Of a stretch of 64,000 nucleotides of DNA, positions 38,950 to 52,424 are shown piece by piece. Source of the DNA: Formicarius rufipectus. Lineage: Eukaryota > Chordata > Aves > Passeriformes > Formicariidae. Numbering within the stretch: position 1 is the stretch's first letter; the number at the start of each line of letters is the position of its first letter. Below the pieces are notes generated by a model. It made no database searches. It was not told the origin of the DNA and saw nothing but the letters and a program-made list of their open reading frames with translations. The stretch spans positions 1,148,588 through 1,212,587 of the forward strand of contig VXAU01002306.1 in NCBI GenBank assembly GCA_013399695.1, read 5' to 3'. The position numbers and the translations under genes were made by a program.

Positions 38950-38979
38950 CAGATTCTGTTCTTATGTGAACAGAATCTG
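38950..38979. repeat. Perfect inverted repeat, 12-bp arms, 6-base loop
   Basis: CAGATTCTGTTC, loop TTATGT, GAACAGAATCTG. The arms are perfectly complementary. No terminator or RNA gene context is evident. Confidence 0.97.
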
Positions 38980-39090
38980 GCAGTAGCTGCCTTTGGTATA
39001 AATCTGCAAATTTACTACTCTGTTATTTCTACAACCCCTGTTTTCCTCCTGGCTTTCAAAAGTTACCATAAACCAGAAAGAAACTACAGC

Positions 39091-39112
39091 TTTTTTTTTG
39101 TGTGTGTGTGTG
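39091..39112 (+). repeat. T run followed by GT repeat
   Basis: Nine T residues followed by six GT units. An open frame reading through this microsatellite (38458-39177) is treated as non-coding partly for this reason. Confidence 0.95.
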
Positions 39113-42100
39113 AAATGACAGGAAAGTGGCAGTCCTTCCAGCTGCAGAACTGTGAAAAGATGATGGCTGTTAGATAGATCCTTTCTGACTGTATTTTTAC
39201 AGGAGAAAACCAATGTGAGTACATACAATCCAAGGTCACTTTCTCAAAGACGGTAGTTGAAAGCAGCTTTTTTGTTAAACACACAAAAATCCTCAAGAGA
39301 CCAGAGCTGCTCCTCTGAAAGAAAGTCTTCCTATCTCACAAAAAGTTCTTAAGAGTCCCTTCAGACCAAGTCTTGGGGTACCTGCAACCAGCCATTTGGA
39401 AATACTGTGTCCCTCTTCTAGCAGTCATGCTTCTCTCACACTGTTCCATGGCTCAGGGAAAACTAACCACCAAAACTCAGGCGTCTCTTCCTAGGGATAC
39501 CTTTCATCCAGTGCAGCTGTTGACTCTAATCTGTCAATACTTTGTTAATTTGTTACTCAAGATTAGAAGGATCGTCCAGATTTTAACTGTCTCTGCCTGA
39601 CACAATCCCTGGTGCTTGAAGAGCTTCTGGAAGGTGTATCAGAAGCATCTGTCTGAAACTAAGGAACAGAGAGCATTTAGGCCTATCTGAAGATGCAAAT
39701 GGCATGGTGCTCCTTGGCTCTTCCTTGGGCTTCCAGGGTTGCTTTTATCCAAGGATGTAATGAAAGGAGACTAATGGTTTTCAAAATTTGGCTTGGTGTT
39801 TTCCCAATGGAACCAACACAGCGACAAACTCAATTCAGGCACGCACCTTATAGAAACGCAGTAAAATGTCTAAAAGTCATAAAAACTACGTAGAGTTTCT
39901 CTCTGTCTCAGTTTGTTAATCTCAGTCATGAAAAAAAAGCTGTAATTTCAAGTACTTTCTAGAATCAGGATCCCTAATGCACTGAGGTTTCACAAACAGC
40001 TTGTCTTTCCAGTGGACCAAAGATACCAGGGAGAGCGGAGTGCTCTCTACTCAGAAAGAGCTTTAAGAGAATAATTTTAATTTAGGAACCAGAGCACATC
40101 CTTCTGCAGAGACTCAGCAGATATAGTAGGCAGGTAAAGTCTTTTACCTCAAAACACAGTTTTCTCATTTCTAAGGGATCTTTCAGCCTTAGTTTGCTTA
40201 CTTGCCTCTCCCCCTCTGGCACTTTGGAATAAAGACCAGGCTTTATGGAATAAAGACACAATCACCGTGTGTCCCAATGTTAATCAGCAAGAAAAACATC
40301 CACGGGGAGAGGATAGGATGCTGACCCTAAGTGTTTAAATCCGGGTTTAGGGTCCCAAAACAGACTCAATTTACCATTGATTTTGAAACATTTCTCAGAA
40401 GAGGTCCCATGAGTGAGGAAGGAAGCCGGGCTCCAGAGCTCAAGGCACAGTCCAAGAGGTTCCTGGCTGAGAGCAGGACCACTGATGGCTCCACCACAGG
40501 GTGAGCCATGACCACCTCAATCACCTCAAGGCACCTACCACCATTAAGGCACGGTTAACGACATGTGGAATGCTAAAAAAGAAAGTACAAAACATTGTGC
40601 AAAGAGAGAAAAAAAAAGAAAAGTGAGCGATTTCAGCAGCCTTTAATGTCTGAGGCCATACAATTCGGGTCCTTGCACACAGCGGGAGGTATTTGACATT
40701 TTCCTCTTCAAAGATTAGCACTTGCAGGTATTGATTTAAACTAGGATTTATACCACGGCTGCCATTTTTATGAAGGGCACAACGAGAGAGGTTAGCAGGA
40801 AATCGCCAGGCTCACCATCCTTAATCAGCTGCAAATGTTTTCACCTTAAACCTGCAGGTTTGTCAGTAAAAAAAAAAAACAAAAAACATCAAATGCAAGT
40901 AATGAAGCTGGGTAGCAGGAAAAGGGCATTCGGCCCAAAAGAATAAAAATAGCCACTAAGAAAGAATACCATAAAGGAGCTTTTTATGTTTTATTTTTAT
41001 CCTGGAACAGAGTCACAATTCATGCTGCCTCTTTAAATCTTATTATCTGGTTTGGATTAGAATTAAAGCTCCTTTCTCAAGCCCTGAGCTCTCCCCACAC
41101 CCCCTACAGGAGATGTGTGTCAGAAGCTGCCAGGTCAACTTTTCCTAGCCAAGTCCCTTGCTGGATGCAGTCTCGAGTAATGTGCATCCATTTTTTAACC
41201 CAGGAGTCTTGCTTTGGAAAAATCAGATTTAAACCCACAATATATAAGGAAACCCACCCACCCCCTCGCCCCAGATCTGTGTGAGTGAGACTTGAAGACT
41301 GAATATATCATTAAGAAAGATTTTCTTTTGCACAAATACAAGTAATAACCTCGCTCCTTTCAGTTTTTCGTAGGAGTTCAGCACCTGCTTTATTCTCAGT
41401 GCAATTTGCCCGCATGCATTTTGACACGCCTTGTCCATCGAATCCATTCTGAAAAATCCCACTTTTGCCTACCTGGCAGCTGTGAAAACACATGCTACAG
41501 CCAGGTGTGTTTTAATTACAAGGGATTAAAAAATTGCAAGGACAATATATTACATTTTCTCCTTCACTTCTAGTTACCCCCTATATTAAAAACAGGAAAA
41601 TGGGTGCCTCTTTCACTGCTGAAGTCTGCTTGGAAATTGGTTTCCTGCATAACCTGCACTGTGAGATTTAAATAAGTTTATTCTAAAAGTTACAAAGCAC
41701 CAGAGTTTCTGGCCTTTGAGTGAAAGGGGTGAGTATTTACAAGAATTACATTTTTCTTGATAAGGTTTAGTCTGCATGGCCCTTTATCAATGGTGCTCTG
41801 ATAGGATAGGTCTGTTGCTGGAATCTGACCTAAAGAGAAACAAGTAGAGGGAGTTTTTTTATTCACTTTCTGCCTGGAGGAGCTTAGGTAAAGCACAGTG
41901 GTGGTCCCTGTGAGGTACAACTGCTCTCCTGAATTCTAAAAGACTTGGATATCTGTCCTGTTGTGTCTACACCAAATGAAAAGTTCACAACTGCCCAGTT
42001 AAGGAACAAATATTTGGAAACAGCTCCCTATCACTCATACTGTCCTTTTGAGCTCACATTGTTGCTTCAAAGATGATTGAAAGTGTGTCTGTTTTCAGAA

Positions 42101-42835
42101 AGCAAGGGAGCCAAGAAAGTGGGAGAGCTGTCCATGGTGTAAGCAGCTTTGGAGCTAGATTTCTTCTCATCATGTGATGAAATGTTATGGAAACCTGGCT
42201 ATGCTAGGCTACTTCTGTCACAGGAATTGAAGAACAAGAGAAAGGAGGAAGGGCTGGGACAGAGACATGAAACCTTAGTGGGCTGCTTCAGAGGGCATGA
42301 GAGAGGTGAGGTACAGCCACAGCTGTCTCCCACCCCAAACAGCAGCAACCACCTTGACTTCTGTTGTGGTTCAACCTTGGCAAGTACCACACAGCTGCTT
42401 ACTCACTCCCACATCAGTGGGATGGGGGTCGAGAATCTGAAGGGTAAAAAGCTAGAAAATTCGTGGGTTGAGATAAAGACAGTTTATAATGGGGGAAGCA
42501 GAAGCTGTTCATGCAAGCAAAGCAAACCAAGGAATTAATTCACTGCTTCCCAGGTTAGGCATCTCCAGGAGAACAGGGCTTACTTGGCAAAACAAACACC
42601 ATCATTCCCAAACTCCCTTCCCTCCTCCAGCTTTACATACCAATCATGATGTCATATGGTATGGAATATCCCTTTGGTCAGCTCGATTCAGCTGTCCTGG
42701 CTCTGTCTCCTCCCCCATTTCCCACATACCACCAAACCCCTCACTACTGTACAAGGAGCAGAAGAGGCCTCTGCTCTCTGTAAGCATCTCTATGTTATCA
42801 ACCCTGTGCTCAGCACAACCCCAAAAAACACTTTG

Positions 42836-42939
42836 GTGTTTATTTTTTTTGGTTGGTTGGCTAATTGGGGTGGTGTGTTGGGATTTTTCTTTTTGGTTTG
42901 GTTTTTTGATGGTTTTGTGGGGGTTTTGTTTGTTTTTAT
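42836..42939 (+). repeat. GT-rich low-complexity tract
   Basis: About 100 bp made almost only of G and T on the plus strand, with GGTTGGTTGG and TTTTGG blocks. It breaks the local base composition and makes open frames here (42489-43048) meaningless as coding evidence. Confidence 0.9.
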
Positions 42940-44127
42940 CACCTGCAGCCTCCTCACCTGCCCCTGGTCCAGTGGGAAGCTCTCAAAGGAGCAATGTCAA
43001 AGTGCAGTGCACCTCCACAACCCCATGAGGCCAATTTATGAAGGCTGAGCATCTGACCCAGCCTGCTTCTCTCATTTCTCTGCTACCTTATCTGCATTCA
43101 AAATGTTTTGTTATCAGGAGGTTGTCTTACGAAATTGTGATGCTGTCCTGGTTCAGTGCCAAGGCATGGCAATATATTAATGCTCCAGGGAATCAGCTCA
43201 GTGACCAAACTGTCAGTCACAGCTCTCTGAAGCTATCCTGGTAATAATAAATGTTGTCAGATACGCTCGTTGCTGATGTATTAAAAATAGCATGCAGCAA
43301 ATGTGAGACTGACTTCTCCTGTGTACACTGTGGGTCTAATTAAATTGCAATGATCCAATCACCCAGTCAGAAAATAAGTTCTTGTATAAACATCTATTTC
43401 TTAGGCAGGGATAGGGTTAGGAGAACTCAATGTGTTTAATATTAAATAAAACACAACTCAACATAATTATCAAATTAGAAAATTAAGACTATTGTTGTGC
43501 CCAAATAAAAAAAAAGCCATTTATTCTAGTAAAGCTGTACTTTTAGTTAGACCACATTTTAAAATGCCAGGCAGTCTCCAAAAATAGAAGAGTACACTAA
43601 ACCAGCCAGATCATACAACCCTTTATAGGTTCAATCTACAGAGAGCTCAAGGTTTCATTTTCTGTATGAAGTGACAGGTCAGCTCTAATTCTTAGATGAA
43701 AAGTTGTATAAATCCAGCTTTGGAAGATGATCATTCCTGCATTTCCAAGCCACTCCCCGCACCATAATTAAGGTTTTTTTCATCTCTTCCTGCTACCAAA
43801 TCATTTCTATGGACTGAGACACAGTGAATTCCGTTAAGTTCATTTGCAGTAGAAATCCACCAGGCCTTGTGGTGGAGTGAAAGTATATAAAAAAAAAATA
43901 AACTATATAAACAAAAGAAATTGTTCATAGATTTTTTTTTTCCCTCCCCAGAAATCTAAATCACATAAGTAATATTTTGCAAACAATTAACTGCAGCTCT
44001 GTGCACCTTCAGCAACTGTCTTCCACCTGAAGGATTGTCTCCTTTTACTGGGTTGCTTTCCTTTTTACTTTGCTTGCCAAGTAAACAAACTCTCAGGACA
44101 CCTTATTCATCATCCACTAATGGAGGC

Positions 44128-44149
44128 GAGTGTGAACGTGCTCACACTC
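44128..44149. repeat. Inverted repeat, 8-bp arms, 6-base loop
   Basis: GAGTGTGA, loop ACGTGC, TCACACTC. The loop contains ACGTG, a hypoxia-response or E-box-like core; its significance is unknown. Confidence 0.9.
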
Positions 44150-47100
44150 CTGATTTCTTACATTTTTTGTCAGGCACTATTAAAAGACTGAAGGCAACAG
44201 ATTTCCAGGGGCCAAATTGTAGCAAAATGGTCAGCTCTTGGTGATTTAGAGCAAGTTGGAAATTTTTCTTGCATTACCCACTCACATAACAGCTGCCTGA
44301 CACCTGTGATCACATTTTTACTCCCTGAGAGCAGAACTGTTTTAAAATTATAAAAAAATCAAATCCCCCCAAATCATGAAAATGAAGAATCTAATGGGGG
44401 GAAAAGAAAGCTGAACTCTAAGTTCCTTTTACAACTGGTCAGAAGGATTAAAAAAAAATTCCTCTCAAAATTGAAAGATTAAAGAAGTTTGGGGTTGGGA
44501 GAGGGAAGTGTTCCAACCTAAAAGGAAATCATTCCCATGGAACCTATAGGTCATGAAACACAAAGGAAAACTGGACAGCATCCTGAGGAGCTACAGGAGA
44601 CCCCCAGAAGGTTCCCACAGGGAGCTGCTCCCTGGGACTCACCGAGTCCCCACTGTCTGACAACCAGTTCAGTACTGATAGCAATGAACTCTCCAAAACT
44701 AGAAAACTTCCAAGTGTTTTTCTTCCTCAAACTTGGTACAAATCTCTTCCAGAACTGGCAGTTCTCTCCTGAAATCAGAGAGGTTGAAAGGGCTCCTCTG
44801 CCTTGGAGCTGAATATCTGGAAATCAATATCATTTATCCTCATAGTACTCGCAGGTACTGAACCATCCCCACAGTGAAAATTCACAGATGTCAGCACTGG
44901 ATTCAATCAAACCTTCTCAAACCCCAAATACAGGGTCACATCTCCCTTTACCTGGGAAAGAAATAACACCAACATTTTTCTTGTGCCCTTCTCCTGCAGT
45001 GGGGAGGGTGCTGAGCAGGACCTTTTCCACTGCTTCCTGCAGCATTCCACTGGCCCTTCCCCAATCTCATCTAAAGTGTCCTTAGGTTAGGATAAGGCTA
45101 CTTGAGTTTCTCTTCTCACACACAGTTCTCCCAGGGGGAAAATGACTGTACTTGAGTGTTTACATTTCAATTACCTGCCTTCAACATGAACACTGCAAGT
45201 TGTCTGCTGTTGGATGAAAATATTCTTGTTTTCCTGTTGATGTGCATGACAACTTTTAAGTTAATACACCCCCAGACCAGAGAAGCCATCGATGAGATTT
45301 TAGTTTGTTGTGCTGCTTGAGTTACAGTTCCTGGCTGGGCAAACTAAGAGGTCCTCTGTCACAGGGGCAAGTTTGTTACACTTGAATTTTGTGTCTTGCC
45401 AACATTTGAGATCTCTGAATTACTTCAGAACATCCAAATCAAGCAGGGAAGGCTAACAAGAACTAAAAATGCTGAACACTGGCTCACACTGCTCCTTATG
45501 ATCAAAGAGAATTAGGGAATGAGCGGAAAAGCCACAGAGGCAGTGACTGATACTGGAGAGGAAGGGATATCAAGGGAGCTGCTGGAACTGCTTGTTCCTG
45601 GGAAGCCTGTGTATTTCTCACTGTGGGAGATGGAAGCAATTAACCTACAACCTGCATGCTGTGGCCACCTCGAGAAAGGAGGGAGGAGATAAGCAGAAAG
45701 TTGCTCATATCTGAAATTTATGACATCTGGGTTATGTCTCAAGGGCATGAAATCCAGCAGAGCAGGTCTTAAGGCAAAGCACGGGGCTAGGAAACAGGAC
45801 AATGGGATTTGACTCCTGCCTCTGCCTGTGGAGAGAAAAAGGCATTTTAACTCCATGTTTCCTCTCCCATCCTTTTGTCTGCTATATCAACCTGAACAAA
45901 AACGCTTTGTGTGCTTGCAAAGTGGCACCCTGATCCTGAGCAAGACTCAAAATTTGCAGCATGCTATAAATAAGCATTAGGTCATTAAAATTATGTTTGT
46001 TTGGGAGGTCGCTTCACACACTGGGTCAGAGAAGTCATTCCTGCCATGCTTCACAATAAAAGCCATTCCACAGAGAGTCTTCTCTTCTTGTTGTGTTGGC
46101 CAGAGCAGACCTGACAGTGGCACAGGGCTCAAAGCCCATCCCACAGTTTGGACCCTTTTTTTATTTAAGTGGGAGACCCTATGAAATATCCCATTAAAGT
46201 ACATCCAGTGTAAACGGAAGATTCTATTCCTACCCAAGATGTCTAAGCCAAACATCAGATTTGGGCTATGCCAAACAAAAAGGGTCTTAACAAACAATGT
46301 TATGAAAATTTCTAAAGGAGAAGGGCTGGGTAGATCTTCAAGTAGGTTTTCCACTCAAAGTTCTTTCCTGAACAAAGCCTACGTAACAAGAACAAAAAGA
46401 TCGTCCTGTAAACAAGGATTTCTCATTTCTTCTTCAATATAGGCAGAAATGACTCAACAAGGTGAAAAAATGAAGAGGAGCAAAGGAGTAGCACCTCATG
46501 CTTTCTGTAGAGGCAGGTCCACTGCAGCCAGGCAGCAATTTGCAGTGAGAGCAAAACAGATTGTGAAACACTTCACCCCTCTACTGCAGTTCCCCAAGGG
46601 GAAAGAGAGCTCAGAAAGCCCTTTTATTTAATAAAAACCTTTATTCAGGAAATAGTAGTGTCCAAGCCCACACATAACTTTGTCTCCCAGTACTGATAAA
46701 CTAAGCTGAAACCATTACTCAGTTTGCCTTATGCAGCCATTGGGAATCTCTCAACTATGATAAATCATTAAGCAAGACCAGTAAAGATGCATATTAGGTT
46801 ATTGCATGAATGTGTATCCACATCTGCCTAACAATATACACCACTGTTAAGTCTTAACAGGGTTTTTTTGGGAATGCCAAACTGAAAGTGGAACATCTCT
46901 GCTTAATACATTCATCATGGAAGGGGTATCTGTGTTTACGTACACCAAAGAGACTGTACTTCTCAGACATCTTTTAGTTCTGCCTCATTTCTCTACCTGC
47001 CACAAAACAGTAAGTCAATACATTTGAGACGAAATTTAGTGCCCACGTTATTACAGTGAATTAATCTATCAAGATAAATAAGACCTACTAAAAGATATGG

Positions 47101-50100
47101 GTTGAAAAATTCACAAATGTATATTAAACAATTTACCCAGATCTTGCAAGACTGTTAATAGAAAAGTGACTTACAGACTAAAATCCATTCTCTCTCTCTC
47201 TACCCTAAGCCTGGATATACCATGAGAGCAAGCTATATTAAATTTACAGCTAACCTGATCTAGGCTTTACTGTCCCTCTCTAAGGGCAAAGAACTCCATG
47301 ACATTTGGAAATGGCAGCTAATTCACAGCATGAATTTTTCAGTAGCATCCTTTTCAAAGCAGTATCTTCACATAAATGAGCTCGACTCGCTACTTGTGCA
47401 GAGCTTTGCCTGGTCTGGTTTGTTCTTGCTTTTTCTTTACAAATAACTGTATAACATAAAGCTTTGTCTAGCACACATTTATGAACCCAAATGCTGCTTT
47501 TTTGCACAGGAAAACTGTGAGGACAGAACAATCCCAGCACAGGGGCCTCGTGGCCCTCATCTTCAGGAGGCAGTTGGTTTCACTGAGCAAACACCAGCAG
47601 CTACATTATCAAATGACCTGAAGACTGTGCTGGGTGTATAATAAAAAAAATGGATTTCTGTGTGAGATGAAAGATTGAAAGGAAGTCATTTCTGCAGCTC
47701 CTCTTCAGAACATCAAATAATATATCTGGCCAATGGAAATCCCAGCTGAAGGTCTTAGTACGGCTGGACATAAAGGCAGTATTTGTTTTATGAGACCACG
47801 TAAATGCACCCAAAAGCACTAGAAGAGCTTAGTTTGCAGTTTGTAAAATCTTTTAAAAGAGTACCTAAATTTCATGTTAGATGTAGAGTTACCCAGAAAG
47901 AAAACAAATAGCTGTAAATATACTCAAACCCAATAAAAATGCAACATTACAAATGTACACATTTCATAAGCAACAGTCTTTCCAAGACATCCTGTAGAAA
48001 GAGGTTTCAGTTCCTTGCCTTTACTATGAGTGCTCAGCCTAAATTGCTGCCCTCATTAGTAGTTTTCAGCTCTGAAAAGCTCAATAAATACTTCAGGAGA
48101 TAAATAGCTGAGTATTTTGAGGTATGCTGAGAAAACCAAGACATTTAACAGTGGCCTTGTTTCTTTGTTCCTGTGCACTCATCTGTTCTGCCAATGATTC
48201 CTTTTAGTCCAGAGGCAACTTGTTATCCGTCAGTCCTGCTTGAGTATTTCCAGTTAAAAACAAACAAAATATTGATTTGAAACTCAACAAAGTTGCCATG
48301 AAATTGAACTTATTTATCTTTTTCCTAACTAAACCATCACTGATGTTGTTTTCTTGATATACCACCTAAGACTTCAGCTATTATTATAAGCAAATGAACT
48401 CAGGACAAAAATAGAAACAGCCATTAAAAGATAATGCTCCTGGATAATTCTTGTTTCCAATTCTGTCTACACATATAACTGTAAATCCTTCACAATACTC
48501 CAAGCTGAATTTAAATGCTTTTTGAGTACAATTTCGTGCTATATATAAGCTTGTCTTGTTAAAAATTGAGAAGGGGGAAAAAAACCAACCTTGTGACTGT
48601 GAATGAAAATAGTGCTGATACTACTCTTGAGAGCCAGGCAGACTGTTTGTACTCACCTGATTTACACAAATGAAAGAAAATGGCAATCAGAACTCAAGAC
48701 ATATCTAGAACCTCCAAAACAGAAATTATAATAAATAAGGCATCGAGTTGACCTTAGCGAAGTCTCTCATGCCCCAAACACAGCAGCACTACAGGCAGTT
48801 CAAGGTGTCAAAGTGGCAGAGAGTGACCCTCCTGTACAATTGCTGCCTAATAGAACTGTTCTGACAACAGCACCAAGGGAATTATTTATAATTCTCACCT
48901 CCAGGAAGATGTTCCTTATATATCTCTCACTTAACCTCAACCTGATTACGAGGATAGGTGGGGGTTTTGTAAACCTTGGCCACCTGAAGCGCTGCCCTCT
49001 ACAAACAGCTTCTCCATTTCCTAGTTAAGGGAGCCCAGTAGCTGCTCTGAGGCTCTTTTTCCTTCCTTTGTTGGCACAGAGAGGTTACTAAGACTTTGGG
49101 AAAAGCATTCAACATGTGAGTTTTCACATTGCTACAGCAAGTACCGTGTCTATTCAAATGCAACGAGTTCCTCAAAGCCACGGCGTGGTCCATAGCTGGA
49201 AGGGGTTTGCATACAGGGTTCCTGGGAGCTATCACACAGAGGATGCAGAGGAAAAATCATAACCTGCTCTGACAAGCAGAATTGTCCTGAGCATCAAAGA
49301 CAGCTGAGAACGTCATGGATTTACACAAAACAACTTGAAGCTGCAGTACAAAAGAAGGAATCACAGAAGGGCTTTTTATCTCCAGATACAGAGCTTCCCT
49401 TGATCCTCATGGCCACAGCAGACAGACTGCATGCCCTCTCTGTGGGGTAAATTTGCTTCTTCAATCCTGGTTATATCGAGGAGGAAGGGAGGCAGAGCAG
49501 CTGGTAGGCAGTAAACCAGGGCTCTGAGCAAGCAGAAGCAATCGAACCTCTCTTCTTCTAATTAACTAACACAAGTGGAACACCACAACACGCTGACTTC
49601 TTTGAATCCTCTTGGTACCATTTCTAAAGTGTTTGTAACCATGCTGCCGTTCTGTCCCAGGATTTTCCACTTCTCTGTTTTAAATGTCACAGCTGAGTCA
49701 AGAGCCAGTGCCAGGAGAATGAATATGCAGTCACCTGTACAAGAGTTCACACTGACAGAGCCTCTGTGCCTGTTCTCTCATCAAAAGCATCTCCCATCTC
49801 ACCATTTAGCCCTCGGGGACAACACAACCCAGAAAACTGTCAGCTTCATGACAAATTACTTTTGAATAAGGTTTTCTTCTGAGATTCAACAAACTCCATC
49901 ATGTAATGGTGACAGAGCTGGTAGATGGTGAGCAACATCCTGTTTGTTGAGGACTTTTTTTTAAGCATGAATTTTTATCCGTAACCTAACTACTTGCTCT
50001 TAAGGTAGTTTCAAATTTGCTCCTTCTTCAAAATCTGTGTCCATACAGAAAATTACAAGGAAGGAAATGGCTCATCAGAAACTGTGTCAGATGAACAACT

Positions 50101-51614
50101 AGTTGCAGCTTAAATAGCAACCACACTCATTTTTTTTAATCAGGACAACAGACGTGGCAAGGAACCAGAGGCAAAGGGTCAAGGGCTATGCCAATATCGA
50201 GTTGCTGGCCAAATGAAACATGGGTGTACAGATACGCAAGTGACTCCAAGTCAGTCTGTCTTTTCCTCTGTTGCTCTCAGTTCCTCTGGGCAAAAAAAGG
50301 AGACACACATTAGCTCTTTGTATTTTGGAGAATAGTTGAAGGGCATTGCCAATGCTTTTATTCAACTGGACAGGAAAGTGTGGGTCAGCAGACTGAGAAG
50401 AGACATGTGAGGCACTCTCCCACTTCTCCTCCAATGGAGGTTTGTCTCTGCACAGACATCTTAGTAAGAAGCTATTTGAAGGCCATAACCAATTCTCCTC
50501 TGAGAACAGTCTAGAGTAGAACTTAAGGAAAAAAAGGTCAAAAATCGAATGGCAGAGAGCTGGGCTTTTCACTCTTCACATAGCACTGCTGTGTGGCTCT
50601 CAACCTCTAATAATAGTTGTGCTTTCCACTACCACATTTGGTTGCTGCTTCTCTGCCTACAGAGGCTGTTGCAACCAGGATGCCACAGCAGAACAAGGAG
50701 ATGTCCACTTCATCCCACGCTCAGCACAGAGGTCTCTGTGTTTGCTCTGTGAAGTAAATGACGCCCAGCTCTTTTAAATGGTGCTTAATTGAGGAAGATT
50801 TTAAAGTCTTGCTTGCTAGTGGATACACAAAGTCACTGGAAGGAAAAAAAACAGTTTATGGAAGTGAAGTTACACCTCTCCACGCTAAACTGTGCGGCAG
50901 CCAAAGGTCTGGTCCAATTTTGGCGTCTGTTCCTTAGTCTCAGTATAACTCCCCAGAACTCCAGTGGGCTAGGGATGTCCAGGGCTGTGTGTCTCTCTTC
51001 CCTGTGTTGTTGGGAAGAGCAGGGCAAGTCCCATGACCACAGTGATGGTCCTGTCACCTGTGATAACAGCATGGATTCAACAGGTGCAAACAGGGTGGTT
51101 TCCTGGCAAGGAAACCTTTCTCATGAAGGGAAAGCATTTGCTTCAGCAGTTATCATCCCCAAGGAAATTTATCATTTGCTTCTCACGTGGTTTTCAATTT
51201 TCTTGACATTTAAAAACAAAACTACCTGTGGCCTTACAAACTCTCCCCCACACTGTTAGCACCTGCTCTGCTGACTGGGCAGGTGACCTTCTGCTCCTCT
51301 GAAATTAAGTGAAGGCTCAGAGGTTTTGTTACCAAGGCAACTCCTTTTAGGTATTTTTGCAAAGTTACACGCTTTGGGGGAAACCTGTAAAACTGCCAAA
51401 TCCCTTCCGAAGGACACGTGCAACTGCATTTTAAGCTCCTGTAAAAAGACCAGACCCAACACAGGGTGAAGCTCTGACAAAGTCCTGCAACAGCCTGAGT
51501 GTATAAATCCATCTGAACCAAGAGGAGCTCCACTGAATGACAAAAGCAGTAGCTCACATATTGCTGGAGAGGATGAGAAGTCTTTGCTAAATATTATGAT
51601 TTCAAAGATAATTA

Positions 51615-51635
51615 GGGGGGAAAAAAAAAAAAAAA
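51615..51635 (+). repeat. G6-A15 run
   Basis: Six G followed by fifteen A. Simple low-complexity sequence in the upstream flank. Confidence 0.93.
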
Positions 51636-52410
51636 CAAAACCACCAACAAAATCAGTACTTCTGCAGCCCAAATGAGAGCAGAAAAGCAAAGTAGATTTA
51701 CAAAGGAGTAATAAAACTGAAGAAAACAAGTCTCTCCCTGCTGAGACCATAACAGAGGTAACAGGGGGAGAGGAAGTTTAGTGGACATAATTTCAGAGGG
51801 CACGTTCCTGAAAGAGTCTTTTAACTTTCCATGGAGGAAAACCAAGCGAAGGGGGCTTTTTATTATTCAAGTGAACATGAATAAATTACACTGAAATGAC
51901 TGTGAGTGCCCAAGTGCTCAGGATTTAACAAAGGGAAATTGACTGTCAAAAGAAGAAAATAATCCTAACTAAAGCTCACGTTGAAAAATGCTGGAAACTC
52001 CAGGGCATGGCAAAGAGAATGAGCCACTCTGGCGGGGATCAGAAAGCAGCTACATCGGACATGGCTGTGGGTAACAAGTCATGAAAATGAGGAAAGGACA
52101 AGATCACCGTTTCTGGTGGTTTGGTCCTTGCATGGGCATCATTCATGAAGCCAGCAGGATTTTTTTTTTTTTCTTAATCACCATGAAAAGAGATCATTGT
52201 AGATTAGTTCTTTAATCTCATTACTGTTATGCTTATAAGGGACCATATACAATCCAGTATGTGGTTACTGCAAGTACAATTCACAAACATCTCCCATTAT
52301 ATGATACTTTTTTCAGTTGTTTGCAACTTTGTCAAACTCAAAACTGGAAAAACACCTTTGTTTTGGCATTTTAAAACTTACATTTTTCAACTTATAGCCT
52401 TAATATCCAC

Positions 52411-52424
52411 TTTTTTTTTTTTTT
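52411..52424 (+). repeat. T14 homopolymer
   Basis: Simple T run in the upstream flank; a similar T13 run lies at 52160-52172. Confidence 0.93.

Noticed and set aside
38458..39177. 239-codon plus-strand open frame, the longest in the window
   Set aside because: No recognisable domain. It reads through a T run and a GT microsatellite (FFFVCVC), and the composition is not protein-like.
40225..40257. Direct repeat of TGGAATAAAGAC
   Set aside because: Short, isolated repeat without context; likely slippage or chance.
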